A stretch of 64,000 bases of DNA. It comes from Dyadobacter luteus (GTDB taxonomy: Bacteria > Bacteroidota > Bacteroidia > Cytophagales > Spirosomataceae). Each line of letters begins with the position of its first letter. The first letter of the stretch is position 1. Below are positions 18,769 through 27,389 of this stretch, in pieces. The notes beneath the pieces are model-generated. The model saw only the letters and a list, made by a program, of their open reading frames with translations, ran no database searches and was not told the DNA's origin. The stretch lies in the NCBI RefSeq assembly GCF_003383615.1, contig NZ_QNUL01000001.1:310001-374000 (forward strand), read 5' to 3'. A program made the position numbers and the translations under genes.

Positions 18769-20022
18769 CTAGTGTGATGCTCCGAGCTTTACGTTTTTGA
18801 TAGAATTATTTTTGATCGCAAAATAGAATACAACCAGGAAACAAACAGCCGGAACAATGTAAGCAACCTGAATCGTGGATACATCCGAAACCTGTCCCAT
18901 GATTACGGGAAAAATCGCTCCTCCGACTATTGCCATAATGACAAGTGAAGATCCCATTTTGGTTTTTGCGCCAAGACCTCTGATACTAAGCGCGAAAATA
19001 GTCGGGAACATAATCGACATAAAGAACTGTACACCCACCAACGCATACACAGACAACATCCCTGTTGTAGTGACCGCCGCAGCCAAAAGCACAACATTGA
19101 TCAGACTGTATAAGGCAAGCAGCTTTGGAGGTGCGATAAATTTCATCAGATAAGTCCCGATAAAGCGCCCGATCATAAAGCTCAGGAAAGCCCCCGACAA
19201 CAAGTACGCTGCCGTTTTCTCTTCGATACCCGCCACGTGATCTGCGAAGCGTATAAAAAAACTGCTGATACATACCTGAGCTCCCACGTAAAAAAACTGA
19301 GCGATTACACCCAGGATAAGATTTCTTTCACTCATGATCGAACCGGAAACCTGCGCAGACTCTTCTTCTTCGTCCTGAATTTCAGGAAGTGTGGTTCTCC
19401 ATATCAGAATGGCCACCACAAGTACCACAATACCAATTACAACAAAGGGCATTTGTACGGAAGCCGCTTCCATATCCAGATAATCATTGAGTTGTGCAAC
19501 AGACATACTTTGCTGATCCTGTTCTGAAAGTGTCTTTCCGGAAAGTATAAATGTGCCTCCCATGAGCGGAGCCAGAAATGCAGCTAACCCATTGAAAGAC
19601 TGTGCAAAATTGAGCCGTTGCGTGGCAGAATCAGCATCACCTAATACGGTGATGTACGGATTAGCAGCTGTTTCAAGCATGGTAAGTCCGCTGGCGATGA
19701 TGAACAGGGCCACCAAAAAGAAACCAAAATGTCGCATTTCTGCAGCTGGGTAAAACAGAAACGTTCCGAATGCAAAAAGCAAAAGTCCTAAAGTGATACC
19801 TGCCTTATACCCGAATCGTTTCATAAAAAGACCGGCTGGCAAGGCAATCAGAAAATAAGCGATGTAGGAAGCGGAATCAATCAGTGCAGATTGAAAATCA
19901 CTCAACTGGCAAGCCTTTTTCAGATGCGGAATCAATATAGGATTGAGATTGAGGGCAAAGCCCCAGAGAAAAAACAGAGAAGTTATCAGTATGACAGCCA
20001 GTCTTGTTTTACGATCAGCCAT
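18769..20022 (-). CDS. fucP: FucP-type MFS sugar:H+ symporter
   Basis: A 417-residue transporter with twelve predicted transmembrane segments. Diagnostic FucP/GluP-family segments are present: SAYIAYFL-like SASYIAYFLIALPAG, then LETAANPYITVLGD and NFAQSFNGLAAFLAPL. The protein is slightly shorter than Escherichia coli FucP (438). It is 31 bp downstream of the mutarotase and 45 bp upstream of the SDR, so it most probably imports the sugar that those enzymes use. L-fucose is the best guess, but FucP-type carriers in Bacteroidota also take other hexoses. Confidence 0.85.
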   Translation of the reverse strand: MADRKTRLAVILITSLFFLWGFALNLNPILIPHLKKACQLSDFQSALIDSASYIAYFLIALPAGLFMKRFGYKAGITLGLLLFAFGTFLFYPAAEMRHFGFFLVALFIIASGLTMLETAANPYITVLGDADSATQRLNFAQSFNGLAAFLAPLMGGTFILSGKTLSEQDQQSMSVAQLNDYLDMEAASVQMPFVVIGIVVLVVAILIWRTTLPEIQDEEEESAQVSGSIMSERNLILGVIAQFFYVGAQVCISSFFIRFADHVAGIEEKTAAYLLSGAFLSFMIGRFIGTYLMKFIAPPKLLALYSLINVVLLAAAVTTTGMLSVYALVGVQFFMSIMFPTIFALSIRGLGAKTKMGSSLVIMAIVGGAIFPVIMGQVSDVSTIQVAYIVPAVCFLVVFYFAIKNNSIKNVKLGASH

Positions 20023-20052
20023 GTGTTTATGATTAGAGAATGAGATGTTTAA

Positions 20053-20394
20053 TTAGTTGGTGAGTTTGAATATCTGATCCATCAGCATCCATTTCTCGCC
20101 CGGAGCAGCCCAGGGCAGTGGTTGCTGGAATTTCCAGACAAACTCTTCCCAATCCTGCACCTTTTCGTTATCCTGGTCCATTTTCGCCTTGTTTTCAAAT
20201 GTGAAATCATCCTCCGTTTCCATGATCATGAAGAGGCGATTCCCTAACCTGAAAATTTCCATACTGGTCACTCCGGCATCCAGTATACTTTTGGTTATCT
20301 CCGGACGAGCGTGCTCAGGCTTATGCCATTTTTCGTACTCTTCAATCAGTTTCGGATCGTCTTTCAGATCCACTGCAAGGCAAAATCGTTTCAT
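20053..20394 (-). CDS. L-rhamnose/L-fucose mutarotase (RhaM/DUF718 family)
   Basis: A 113-residue protein of the RhaM family, close to the usual 104-115 residues. It has the ferredoxin-like dimer pattern and family residues KRFCLAVDLKDDP, YEKWH at residue 20, MEIFRLGNRLFMIME in the middle and a C-terminal WMLMDQIFKL. It interconverts the alpha and beta anomers of a 6-deoxy-L-hexose in the cytoplasm. Neighbours on either side are a secreted glycoside hydrolase (90 bp upstream) and the FucP-type permease (31 bp downstream). This supports a release, import, mutarotation and oxidation sequence. Confidence 0.88.
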   Translation of the reverse strand: MKRFCLAVDLKDDPKLIEEYEKWHKPEHARPEITKSILDAGVTSMEIFRLGNRLFMIMETEDDFTFENKAKMDQDNEKVQDWEEFVWKFQQPLPWAAPGEKWMLMDQIFKLTN

Positions 20395-20484
20395 AATCTT
20401 GGGTTAAGCAAGTGTTTAATTAAAGTTGGCGGAATCTCCGCAATGCGATGTTTCAGATATCTTTTCGTTTCGTTCAATATCAAT

Positions 20485-22668
20485 TCATTCTAAGACAAGC
20501 CAGGTATAGCCATTTGCAGGAATTTTGACCGAAATACCCGCCTCGTAATTCCTGCTTACCTTGTAACTTTTCGCCTCGCCCTCTTTTTCCCGGATTTTCA
20601 CATAATCGTGCAGCCCGCTGAAATAGACAGGAATTTTGATATCGCGGGTTATTTCTTCATTCAAGGGATTATACAACATCACCAGCCCTTTTTCTTTCAA
20701 AGCAGGATTCACATGCATAATACCGTCCCAGTCCCGCCCGTCTGCACGGCGCAGGTGAATAATGTCTGAATTAAGAATATTCCTGTATTTCTTGTACCAA
20801 TCGATCACACCGGATACAGTCGTCCTCGTTTTTTCTGTGTCGTAAAGCCTCGGACCACGGTAACAAGCCTGAATTCCTGCACCATAATACTGCATCATAA
20901 GCTGCTCGTAAGCATCCAAATGTTCTGACAGCGGCTCCAGAATTGCATCAGCATCACCACCCTGATACTTTGTAAGTGGTACAAAACCCCAGACCATAGA
21001 TGGCGTTTCAGCCCATGTAGCATCAAAAATATTCTGTCTGTTCAGTATTTTCTGCTGCTCTCTGGAAAGAGAAAAATTGACCTCTCTGTACCCCAGAGCA
21101 ATTTTGTTGGTACCATCCAGAAAGTACCAGTCAGGCGCATTGACGTACACCCCATTTTCGTTACACCAGCGGTAAAGGCTCTTCTGCAATTCCATCTGCT
21201 TCCACTGCGAATCATGAAGACCTTCATGGCCAGGATGACTCTGTGAAGCACAAACATCCCCGGGATAAGGACCATCATTTTCGAAGATACTAAACCCGGT
21301 ATATTTCATAAAAATCTTAAGCTTTTCCAGATACGCCAGCCCCCACTTACTTCCCATACATGGTGCGTTTCCAAAAAATGCGCCTCCGGGTTTTCCTGTT
21401 TTAGGATCAATGACATCGTCCTCATCACTGATTTTCCTCGAACTAAACAGAGAATAGCTGCCAATAAAGATCTTCTTGCTGTGTGCATATTCAGCAAGCT
21501 TTTTCCACTTCTTCAGATTCTCAGCTGTAGTGTCTTCCATATTGCAGTGACTTCCAAAACTCAGGATCAGCGCTTCGTAACCCGTTGCCGCACATTGGTC
21601 AATGGCAGTGACGACCTGCTGATCATTCTTACTTATCAGATGCATAAATATCGGATTGCTCGTAACCCAGGGAGCAATAGTCCTGTACATTCTACGAATT
21701 GCCAGCCCTTTTCGCTCCCTGTCATAGGAATCCTGCAGTAGTTCGTAGGTCTTGATAGATTCGACCGATTCACCTGGTTTCAAACTTACACCCACCGGAA
21801 CTTTCGGGTGAACTTCGAGTAAACAGGGAGTCTGAAAATCGTAATTTACCTGAGATGTATACGTGGTATCAATCTTCCAATGAGTCGCCTGATCACTCAG
21901 CGGATAGCGCATGGCGTTATTAAAAGCAAAATTGTTTTCTATATAAATACCGTTGGGTTTACTCATCTTTTCAGGACTTCCTACAACCGCACTTTCTTCC
22001 TCAGCAACTGCCAAAATCTCGTTAACAATCTGATCAACAACAATTTTTACGTTACCATTATTGTGGATTGTCACCCATTTACGCAGCAACGGTATCCCGT
22101 CGTACACAGCGTAATGCACCTGTACCAGAATTCCTTCTAAAGCAGGAAAGTTTGATTCGAAGTAGAAACTTATTCTCTTTCCAGTTGGCATTTTTGAACT
22201 ACCTGTCCACATCGACGTTTTCCATTGTATCTCGTCTTGAATGTCTGAAACAGCATACTTTTTGAAGTGGAAAGCACTGTCTGCTATTTTCATTTTGTCG
22301 ACCCATCCGGTCAGCAGATAGCCCTTCTCCTTTTGTCCCGTCAGGCCACCAACTGCATAATTTTTGCCATTGATCACAACTCTGGCTTCCGGCTGCACCG
22401 AGCGTACCAGCTCCTGCTTCGTAGTTGGATTTTTGAAACTGATACAGGCAAGATCAGGCGTATTTCTGAACGTCCTTTGCAAAAGTCCATTATACAGAAT
22501 GATATCTTTCCCATCTGCAGACTGATATATCCCTGCTTTTGTCTCAACCGGTTTTATCAACCAGTCTACCGGACTTGCCGTCTCAAAAGCCTTATTCCAG
22601 CCAGACAGTTTCTGAGCTGACAAAGAAAGGCTGCACAAAATCAGAATACCGGTAAGAAAAAATCTCAT
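20485..22668 (-). CDS. Secreted glycoside hydrolase, clan GH-D-like (alpha-galactosidase-like), family uncertain
   Basis: A 727-residue protein with a cleavable signal peptide (MRFFLTGILILCSLSLSAQ). The N-terminal half (about 25-330) looks like the beta-sandwich of GH36/GH31-type enzymes. The middle (about 340-620) looks like a (beta/alpha)8 barrel with strands LILSFGSHCN, FIGSYSLFSS, GFSIFENDGPYPGD and VNAPDWYFLDG. The C-terminus (about 640-727) is a small beta domain. FENDGPYPGD occupies the position of the catalytic-Asp strand, but I cannot assign a CAZy family. It is the first gene of the leftward sugar cluster, with the AraC regulator diverging. It probably releases the 6-deoxysugar or a galactosyl unit handled by the downstream enzymes. 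An alpha-galactosidase-like annotation is tentative. Confidence 0.6.
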   Translation of the reverse strand: MRFFLTGILILCSLSLSAQKLSGWNKAFETASPVDWLIKPVETKAGIYQSADGKDIILYNGLLQRTFRNTPDLACISFKNPTTKQELVRSVQPEARVVINGKNYAVGGLTGQKEKGYLLTGWVDKMKIADSAFHFKKYAVSDIQDEIQWKTSMWTGSSKMPTGKRISFYFESNFPALEGILVQVHYAVYDGIPLLRKWVTIHNNGNVKIVVDQIVNEILAVAEEESAVVGSPEKMSKPNGIYIENNFAFNNAMRYPLSDQATHWKIDTTYTSQVNYDFQTPCLLEVHPKVPVGVSLKPGESVESIKTYELLQDSYDRERKGLAIRRMYRTIAPWVTSNPIFMHLISKNDQQVVTAIDQCAATGYEALILSFGSHCNMEDTTAENLKKWKKLAEYAHSKKIFIGSYSLFSSRKISDEDDVIDPKTGKPGGAFFGNAPCMGSKWGLAYLEKLKIFMKYTGFSIFENDGPYPGDVCASQSHPGHEGLHDSQWKQMELQKSLYRWCNENGVYVNAPDWYFLDGTNKIALGYREVNFSLSREQQKILNRQNIFDATWAETPSMVWGFVPLTKYQGGDADAILEPLSEHLDAYEQLMMQYYGAGIQACYRGPRLYDTEKTRTTVSGVIDWYKKYRNILNSDIIHLRRADGRDWDGIMHVNPALKEKGLVMLYNPLNEEITRDIKIPVYFSGLHDYVKIREKEGEAKSYKVSRNYEAGISVKIPANGYTWLVLE

Positions 22669-22728
22669 AGACGGCTGGGAGATATATGGAGATCAAGGTT
22701 TAGCAATGCATGTCAGCATTTTACCAGA

Positions 22729-22736
22729 CAAATGTA
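22729..22736 (-). promoter_or_regulatory. Candidate -7 box (TACATTTG) for the deoxysugar operon
   Basis: On the minus strand this octamer is TACATTTG, an exact TAnnTTTG match, about 60 bp upstream of the glycoside hydrolase ATG. A TTTG on the same strand (22763-22766) is a possible -33 element, although the spacing of 26 is long. Confidence 0.4.
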
Positions 22737-22773
22737 TAGTATAATTATTTGCAGTAATTGTACAAAATTAGCT

Positions 22774-22781
22774 TACATTTG
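22774..22781 (+). promoter_or_regulatory. Candidate -7 box (TACATTTG) for the AraC gene
   Basis: Exact TAnnTTTG match 60 bp upstream of the AraC ATG, with TTTG at 22748-22751 as possible -33 (spacer 22). It mirrors the leftward box at 22729-22736, so the two promoters are back to back with their -33 regions intermingled. Confidence 0.4.
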
Positions 22782-22841
22782 AACAAATCAGACTTTTTTT
22801 AGGATTCAGAAGAAGTCAAAAAAGATACTGAATACTGGATT

Positions 22842-23717
22842 ATGCAGAATAATGACTTCAAAGGCAGTTTTTCCTTATTAAATGCGGACCACATCCGGTT
22901 GAACAAAAATTGGAATTACCACAATGTAATCAGCCCTTTTTACCGTATTTACCTGATTGATGACGGCGCGGGCTCACTCGGAGACAGTAGTCAGGATTTG
23001 ATACTGGAAAAAGGTTTTTTGTACCTGGTTCCCAGTTTTACAATTTGTAATCATCATTGCAGCGATTTTCTGAGTCAGTATTATATCCATGTACTGGAAG
23101 AAAGTGCAGACGGGAATTCTCTTTTTGCCACCAGCAGAAAGATCCATAAGATAGCTTCCAACGAACAGGACATGGTGATTTTCAAAAGAATTCTCAGCCT
23201 CAATCCCGGGCGGGACCTGGGCAAAACGGACAATCCCAAATTGTATGACAAGCAGCCTACACTGGCCGGTTTCCGTCAACGAAATAACCTGATACCATTT
23301 GCCGATTATATTGAAACACAGGGGTTAATCCTGCAACTGATGTCAAGGTTTATGAATAGAAATGACTTTCATAATGAAAAGGATACAAAAATTCCATCCA
23401 GGATTCTGGAGGCCATTCATTTTATGCAAACCAACCTGCACACCAACATCACCGTCGAACAGCTTGCGGAGCGTGCCAGCCAGCATCCCAATTACTTCTC
23501 CCGGCTTTTTCAGCGCTACACATCAGAAAGACCATTGAGCTACTTACAAAAAAAGAGAGTGGAGAGAGCACAGTTTCTGATTGCAACTACATCTCTCCCC
23601 CTCTCTGAAATAGCCTCGGAAACAGGTTTTGAAAGTCTTTCTTACTTTTCCCGAATATTCAAAAATGTTACCGGACTCAGTCCGACCCATTATAAGATTA
23701 ATAATCATATTGTTTAG
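22842..23717 (+). CDS. AraC-family transcriptional regulator
   Basis: A 291-residue regulator. Residues about 1-160 form a cupin-like ligand-binding domain (LYLVPSFTICNHHC is typical of the sugar-sensing arm). Residues about 185-290 form the AraC HTH pair: TVEQLAERASQHPNYFSRLFQRY as first helix-turn-helix (core SQHPNYFSRLF), then LSEIASETGF and SYFSRIFKNVTGLSPTHYK. It diverges from the deoxysugar operon with 173 bp between starts, and promoter-like boxes are arranged symmetrically. It is therefore the likely local activator, responding to the imported sugar. Confidence 0.88.
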   Translation: MQNNDFKGSFSLLNADHIRLNKNWNYHNVISPFYRIYLIDDGAGSLGDSSQDLILEKGFLYLVPSFTICNHHCSDFLSQYYIHVLEESADGNSLFATSRKIHKIASNEQDMVIFKRILSLNPGRDLGKTDNPKLYDKQPTLAGFRQRNNLIPFADYIETQGLILQLMSRFMNRNDFHNEKDTKIPSRILEAIHFMQTNLHTNITVEQLAERASQHPNYFSRLFQRYTSERPLSYLQKKRVERAQFLIATTSLPLSEIASETGFESLSYFSRIFKNVTGLSPTHYKINNHIV

Positions 23718-23729
23718 GGCGATCAGCTG

Positions 23730-23766
23730 CCCCCCCCCCTTAACCCTTTAACCCTTTAACCCTCAA
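23730..23766. repeat. C10 homopolymer followed by three TTTAACCC-like units
   Basis: A run of ten C (23730-23739) is followed by TTAACCC, TTTAACCC, TTTAACCC and a decayed TCAACC. The tract covers the last codons and the TAA stop of the leftward ABC permease gene. Confidence 0.8.
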
Positions 23767-24946
23767 CCGAAACTACTCCCGTTTCCGCTTTACTCCACAC
23801 TTTCATTTTGTACTGTAATGCAGCGATGGCCAATACTCCGTACGCTATGATCTGAATCCCGAGGTGTTTTACAAATGGCAGCACATTTTGCAGGCTTCCC
23901 TGTTCGATCAGCAGGATTTTGTGCGCATTCAAAAACGGAGTTAGCGGAATCAGATTGGCAATAAACTGAACTCCTTCAGGCATGGAAGACAAAGGCCAGC
24001 TAAAACCGCCGATCAGGAACGCCGGAGTTGAAAACATCATCAGGATCTGGGTAGCTTTCAGTGCGTCCGGAATCACAACACTAAAGAGTATACCCATAAA
24101 TGTAATAGCCAGCACAAACATAGATGTTGTAATCACAAAGGGCTGCAGCGACACGGGCATAGGCGCGTGAAATACACCATGCATCACGTAATAGAATCCC
24201 AATACACCGATCGTTAACAACCAAATCGGAAGCGCTTTTACAAAAATAGCCAGCACAGAATTACGCGTATAGCTCATCAGCTCTGTCTGAAAAGTTCGGT
24301 TTTGTAATTCAGAAGCAAAACTTACGGCAAATGCCAGGAGCAATACCTGTTGTAAAACCACTGCCAAAACTGCCGGCCACATGAAAGTGAAGTAATTTCC
24401 GGTTGGGTTAAAAAGGCGGATATAATTCGACTTAAAAGGCTCATACTGCGTTGCCGCCTGAGGAACGCCCTTTTTCATCAACCCCTGTATTTCTATTCCT
24501 GCGCTGAAAGTGCCTAATACTGACTGAATTCCCTGAGATGCCATATTAGCGGTAAGCAGATTAGCCGTGTTGATAAAGGTATTTACCTCAGGATACCTTT
24601 TCTGTAATACATCTGCTTCAAAACGCTCAGGGATTGTTACCACCAGCACCGCCTGTGAATTCAGCAAGTCTTCCTGTGTGCCTGTGTTTTCTCTTTTGAT
24701 CTGTTTGATATGCAGCCTTTCGCTGTCTTCAATCATATCTGTCAACTTATTACTCAGTGGTGAATTATCCTGATCAACAACGATCACCGGCAATTCTGTC
24801 ACCTTTCCTTCTTTGTATACAAATCCGATCAGGACTGCATATATGATCGGAGCGAAGATCATCACGGACAACAACGTACGATTGGCGAAAAACAACCTGA
24901 ATTCTCTTTGCACTAATTCTTTGAAAGTTTTCATAGTGTAGGTCAT
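23756..24946 (-). CDS. ABC-2 type transporter permease (YhhJ/YbhR-like)
   Basis: A 396-residue inner-membrane protein. One transmembrane segment lies near residues 25-45 (TLLSVMIFAPIIYAVLIGFVY core LSVMIFAPIIYAVLIG). A large periplasmic domain of about 170 residues follows, then a five-helix block (about 195-385) with the ABC2 pattern FLIGGFSWPLSSMPEGVQFIANLIPLTPF (core GFSWPLSSMP). This layout is that of drug- or bile-acid-efflux permeases working with a HlyD adaptor. It is the third gene of the TolC-HlyD-permease operon, 12 bp after HlyD. No ATPase domain is present and no ATPase gene is adjacent. The ATG at 24946 could instead be the Met four codons later. Confidence 0.85.
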   Translation of the reverse strand: MTYTMKTFKELVQREFRLFFANRTLLSVMIFAPIIYAVLIGFVYKEGKVTELPVIVVDQDNSPLSNKLTDMIEDSERLHIKQIKRENTGTQEDLLNSQAVLVVTIPERFEADVLQKRYPEVNTFINTANLLTANMASQGIQSVLGTFSAGIEIQGLMKKGVPQAATQYEPFKSNYIRLFNPTGNYFTFMWPAVLAVVLQQVLLLAFAVSFASELQNRTFQTELMSYTRNSVLAIFVKALPIWLLTIGVLGFYYVMHGVFHAPMPVSLQPFVITTSMFVLAITFMGILFSVVIPDALKATQILMMFSTPAFLIGGFSWPLSSMPEGVQFIANLIPLTPFLNAHKILLIEQGSLQNVLPFVKHLGIQIIAYGVLAIAALQYKMKVWSKAETGVVSVEG

Positions 24947-24958
24947 GAAAAAGTAAGA

Positions 24959-25918
24959 TTACAAAACCACTGTTGCGTTAGCCAGCAGGCTCTCGGCATA
25001 TTGCGCGTCCCGTGGCTGTACTTTCAGCTCATACACAGCATCTTCAATCTGGTAATCCGGGTAGGCACTTGTAACATCGGCATAGCGGTTCAGCTGCTTG
25101 ATATTCTGAATGGTAGCTTTCAACTCACCTTTGGTGTAAGGAATATGTACTGTGAGCTCCTCACCTTTTTTGTAGGCCGCGATACGGCTTTCAGGAACGG
25201 TGAAGCGGAAATAGGTAGTTCCCGGCAAATAACCGCTGAAAACAGGATAACCGGCTGTTGCCAATTCCCCCTGGCGCAGTGTGATGGTTTCGATCTGCAT
25301 AGCGTTGGCCGCGATGATATATCTTTCAGAATAAGCCACTTCCACTTCCTGCAGTACACCTAAGGCCTGGTCGGCCTGTCCTTGCGATGCGGTTTGTGTT
25401 TCTGTTCTCACACCTCTCAGCGCTTCTGCAAGCTCGGCATCTACTGCATCCAGCTGCGCGCGTGCTCCCTGAAACTTGGCCACCATTTCATCATAAGCCT
25501 GAGGCGTTATCATACTGTCGGCAAACATAGCCTTTGCCCTTGCAAATGACTTTTCAGCAAAATGGTATTGCTCTTTTGTACCTGCTTGTTTGGCTTTTAA
25601 CTGTTTGATCTGGTTGTCTGTAGCACCGTTTCTCGCCAGTGAGCGTTGCGCTCCGGTAGCTTTCACAGCTCCTTTGGCCTGTGCCAGTTTCGCATTCACT
25701 TCAGGAACATCAAGCATAGCCAGAGTATCGCCCTTTTGCACCAAGTCGCCCTCCTGCACATAAATTTTCAAGATCCTTCCGGTAACCTTTGGGGCAAATG
25801 CTAAAGTTTCTCTCTTCACCTTTCCTTCAACAGGTTTCTGTGTTTTTTCAGAACAGCCCGAGCCGGCTATTAATAAACTCACTATCAGTGTATATGGCAA
25901 AATTGATTTCGTATTCAT
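24959..25918 (-). CDS. HlyD-family periplasmic adaptor lipoprotein
   Basis: A 319-residue membrane fusion protein with a lipoprotein signal (LIVSLLIAGSGCSE, Cys22 as lipidation site). A biotinyl-lipoyl half-motif follows (residues 45-75, GRILKIYVQEGDLVQKGDTLA core). An alpha-helical hairpin (about 75-180) includes the MITPQAYDEM turn, then come the second lipoyl half and a beta-barrel with FTVPESRIAAYKKGEE. It links the inner-membrane ABC-2 permease to the TolC-type outer-membrane channel encoded on either side (26 bp from TolC, 12 bp to the permease). The substrate is unknown. Confidence 0.88.
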   Translation of the reverse strand: MNTKSILPYTLIVSLLIAGSGCSEKTQKPVEGKVKRETLAFAPKVTGRILKIYVQEGDLVQKGDTLAMLDVPEVNAKLAQAKGAVKATGAQRSLARNGATDNQIKQLKAKQAGTKEQYHFAEKSFARAKAMFADSMITPQAYDEMVAKFQGARAQLDAVDAELAEALRGVRTETQTASQGQADQALGVLQEVEVAYSERYIIAANAMQIETITLRQGELATAGYPVFSGYLPGTTYFRFTVPESRIAAYKKGEELTVHIPYTKGELKATIQNIKQLNRYADVTSAYPDYQIEDAVYELKVQPRDAQYAESLLANATVVL

Positions 25919-25944
25919 GTTTTTAAATTTTTTAGTTTGATATT

Positions 25945-27330
25945 TTATTTCAAAGCTTCTGTGGTAAGGCTCCCTGTTGCTTTCAATAGCTCTATACCGG
26001 CCCGTCTTTGGTCAAATACTGCCTGCAGATAATCCAGCGCAGCATTCTGATAATCTGTCTCAGCACCAACGAGATCCGACGTTTTTATTAAACCTGTCTT
26101 AAACTCTTTGGAAGCCTGAGTAAGCGCATCAAAAGCCACCTGTTTCTGCTTTTCACGAGCGCTCATCTCTGCCCCGGCTTGTGCCAGCTCTGTTTTTTGC
26201 CTGATCAGGTTCAGCTCCAGTTTTTCAACTACTTCTTCCTTTTCAAGACGGGCTTTCTGCAATTCAATTTTAGATTGCTGCACCTCTCTTTTTCCTTTAT
26301 TTCCATCAAACAAATCCCATTTAAATCCGACACCCACATTGAAATTGGGCACTAGCTCCAGTTTGTTTGTTTTTAAAGTCATCGTATTTCCCGTTGGAAA
26401 TGGCTCTGTTGCTTTCAGTTGCATGCCAAACAGGTTCAGATAACCAAGCGAAGCAGACGCTTCCACTTTGGGTTTCCACCAACTTTTGGCTGCTTCAATT
26501 TTATATTGCTGTCCCAAAATACCTGCGTCAAGTGCAGCCAGCTCCGCCCTGCCTTCTATAGTAGCTGCGGGTTGATTTTGATAGAAAGCATTCAGATCAT
26601 GATGTATCAATTCCAGTCTTTCTGTTTCTATACCCGTATACTTATGCAGCAAATGGATAAGCAGGGTGCGTTTTCCTTCATACTGCTGACGTTTGGCATC
26701 AAGCTGAGCCCTGCTCACATCTATTTTCTTATGTTCAAATTTGGTAATCAGACCGTATTCAAAAGCTTTGTCGGCGATCGCAGCGGTGGCATCCAGTCTT
26801 TTACCGCTTTCGGCCAGCACCACTTTAACCTGTTTGAGTAAAGCAAGCTGATCGTATGCTGTGCTTACGTCGGATATAATTTGCTGTCTGTCAGTTTCGA
26901 GCAGAGCCTTCTGTGCATTTTGCTTTTGATTCAATGCTCTTTTAAGGGCAGGTACTTTGCCACCGGAGTATAACAGCATTTCCGCTTTTAGTCCACCTGT
27001 AACCAGATTGGCGCGATTGGTAAATGACTCGTCCATAGCTGGCAAAGCAATACCGAGTTCCGGTACGGCGTTCACCGGCGCACTCAGATTAACTCCCGAG
27101 GCGAGAAATGCGTACTTACCCGACAAGTCCATATGTGGCAGATATGTTTCCGATAATTTTCGCTGATCTATGTGGGTAAGGTCGATGTCCAGTTGCTTCA
27201 CGGCCAGACCATGATCTTTCTGAAGTGCTGCGGAAACCAGTTCTTCCAGACCGGGTGCGTTTTGGGCAAACACGTCTGTTGCTCCGAGTACTGCCACAAA
27301 ACCTAACCCCAATTTCATTATCCTTTTCAT
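25945..27330 (-). CDS. TolC-family outer-membrane efflux protein
   Basis: The mature architecture is that of TolC/OprM proteins: a signal peptide (MKRIMKLGLGFVAVLGATDVFAQ), then two repeats of helical hairpins with a beta-strand pair each, rich in Ala/Gln/Lys/Glu coiled-coil sequence. I place the start at the ATG at 27328-27330. A longer in-frame ATG at 27396 adds 22 residues that do not look like a signal peptide and lies inside a Crp/Fnr-type palindrome. The gene is first in the efflux operon, followed by the HlyD adaptor and the ABC-2 permease, and preceded on the same strand by the Crp/Fnr regulator. Confidence 0.87.
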   Translation of the reverse strand: MKRIMKLGLGFVAVLGATDVFAQNAPGLEELVSAALQKDHGLAVKQLDIDLTHIDQRKLSETYLPHMDLSGKYAFLASGVNLSAPVNAVPELGIALPAMDESFTNRANLVTGGLKAEMLLYSGGKVPALKRALNQKQNAQKALLETDRQQIISDVSTAYDQLALLKQVKVVLAESGKRLDATAAIADKAFEYGLITKFEHKKIDVSRAQLDAKRQQYEGKRTLLIHLLHKYTGIETERLELIHHDLNAFYQNQPAATIEGRAELAALDAGILGQQYKIEAAKSWWKPKVEASASLGYLNLFGMQLKATEPFPTGNTMTLKTNKLELVPNFNVGVGFKWDLFDGNKGKREVQQSKIELQKARLEKEEVVEKLELNLIRQKTELAQAGAEMSAREKQKQVAFDALTQASKEFKTGLIKTSDLVGAETDYQNAALDYLQAVFDQRRAGIELLKATGSLTTEALK

Positions 27331-27359
27331 AATGGTTCGATTTGCATTTTTTGATGATA

Positions 27360-27367
27360 CAAATTTC
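27360..27367 (-). promoter_or_regulatory. Candidate -7 box of the efflux operon
   Basis: The minus strand reads GAAATTTG, one mismatch from TAnnTTTG, 30 bp upstream of the chosen tolC-like ATG. The Crp/Fnr palindrome centre lies about 33 bp further upstream of this box. Confidence 0.3.
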
Positions 27368-27389
27368 CCCATACCTGCCCTCAGTTCTT

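Noticed and set aside
23740-23766. TTTAACCC units read as a telomere-like end
   Set aside because: Only about three units, internal to a contiguous region and overlapping a stop codon; no sign of a replicon end.
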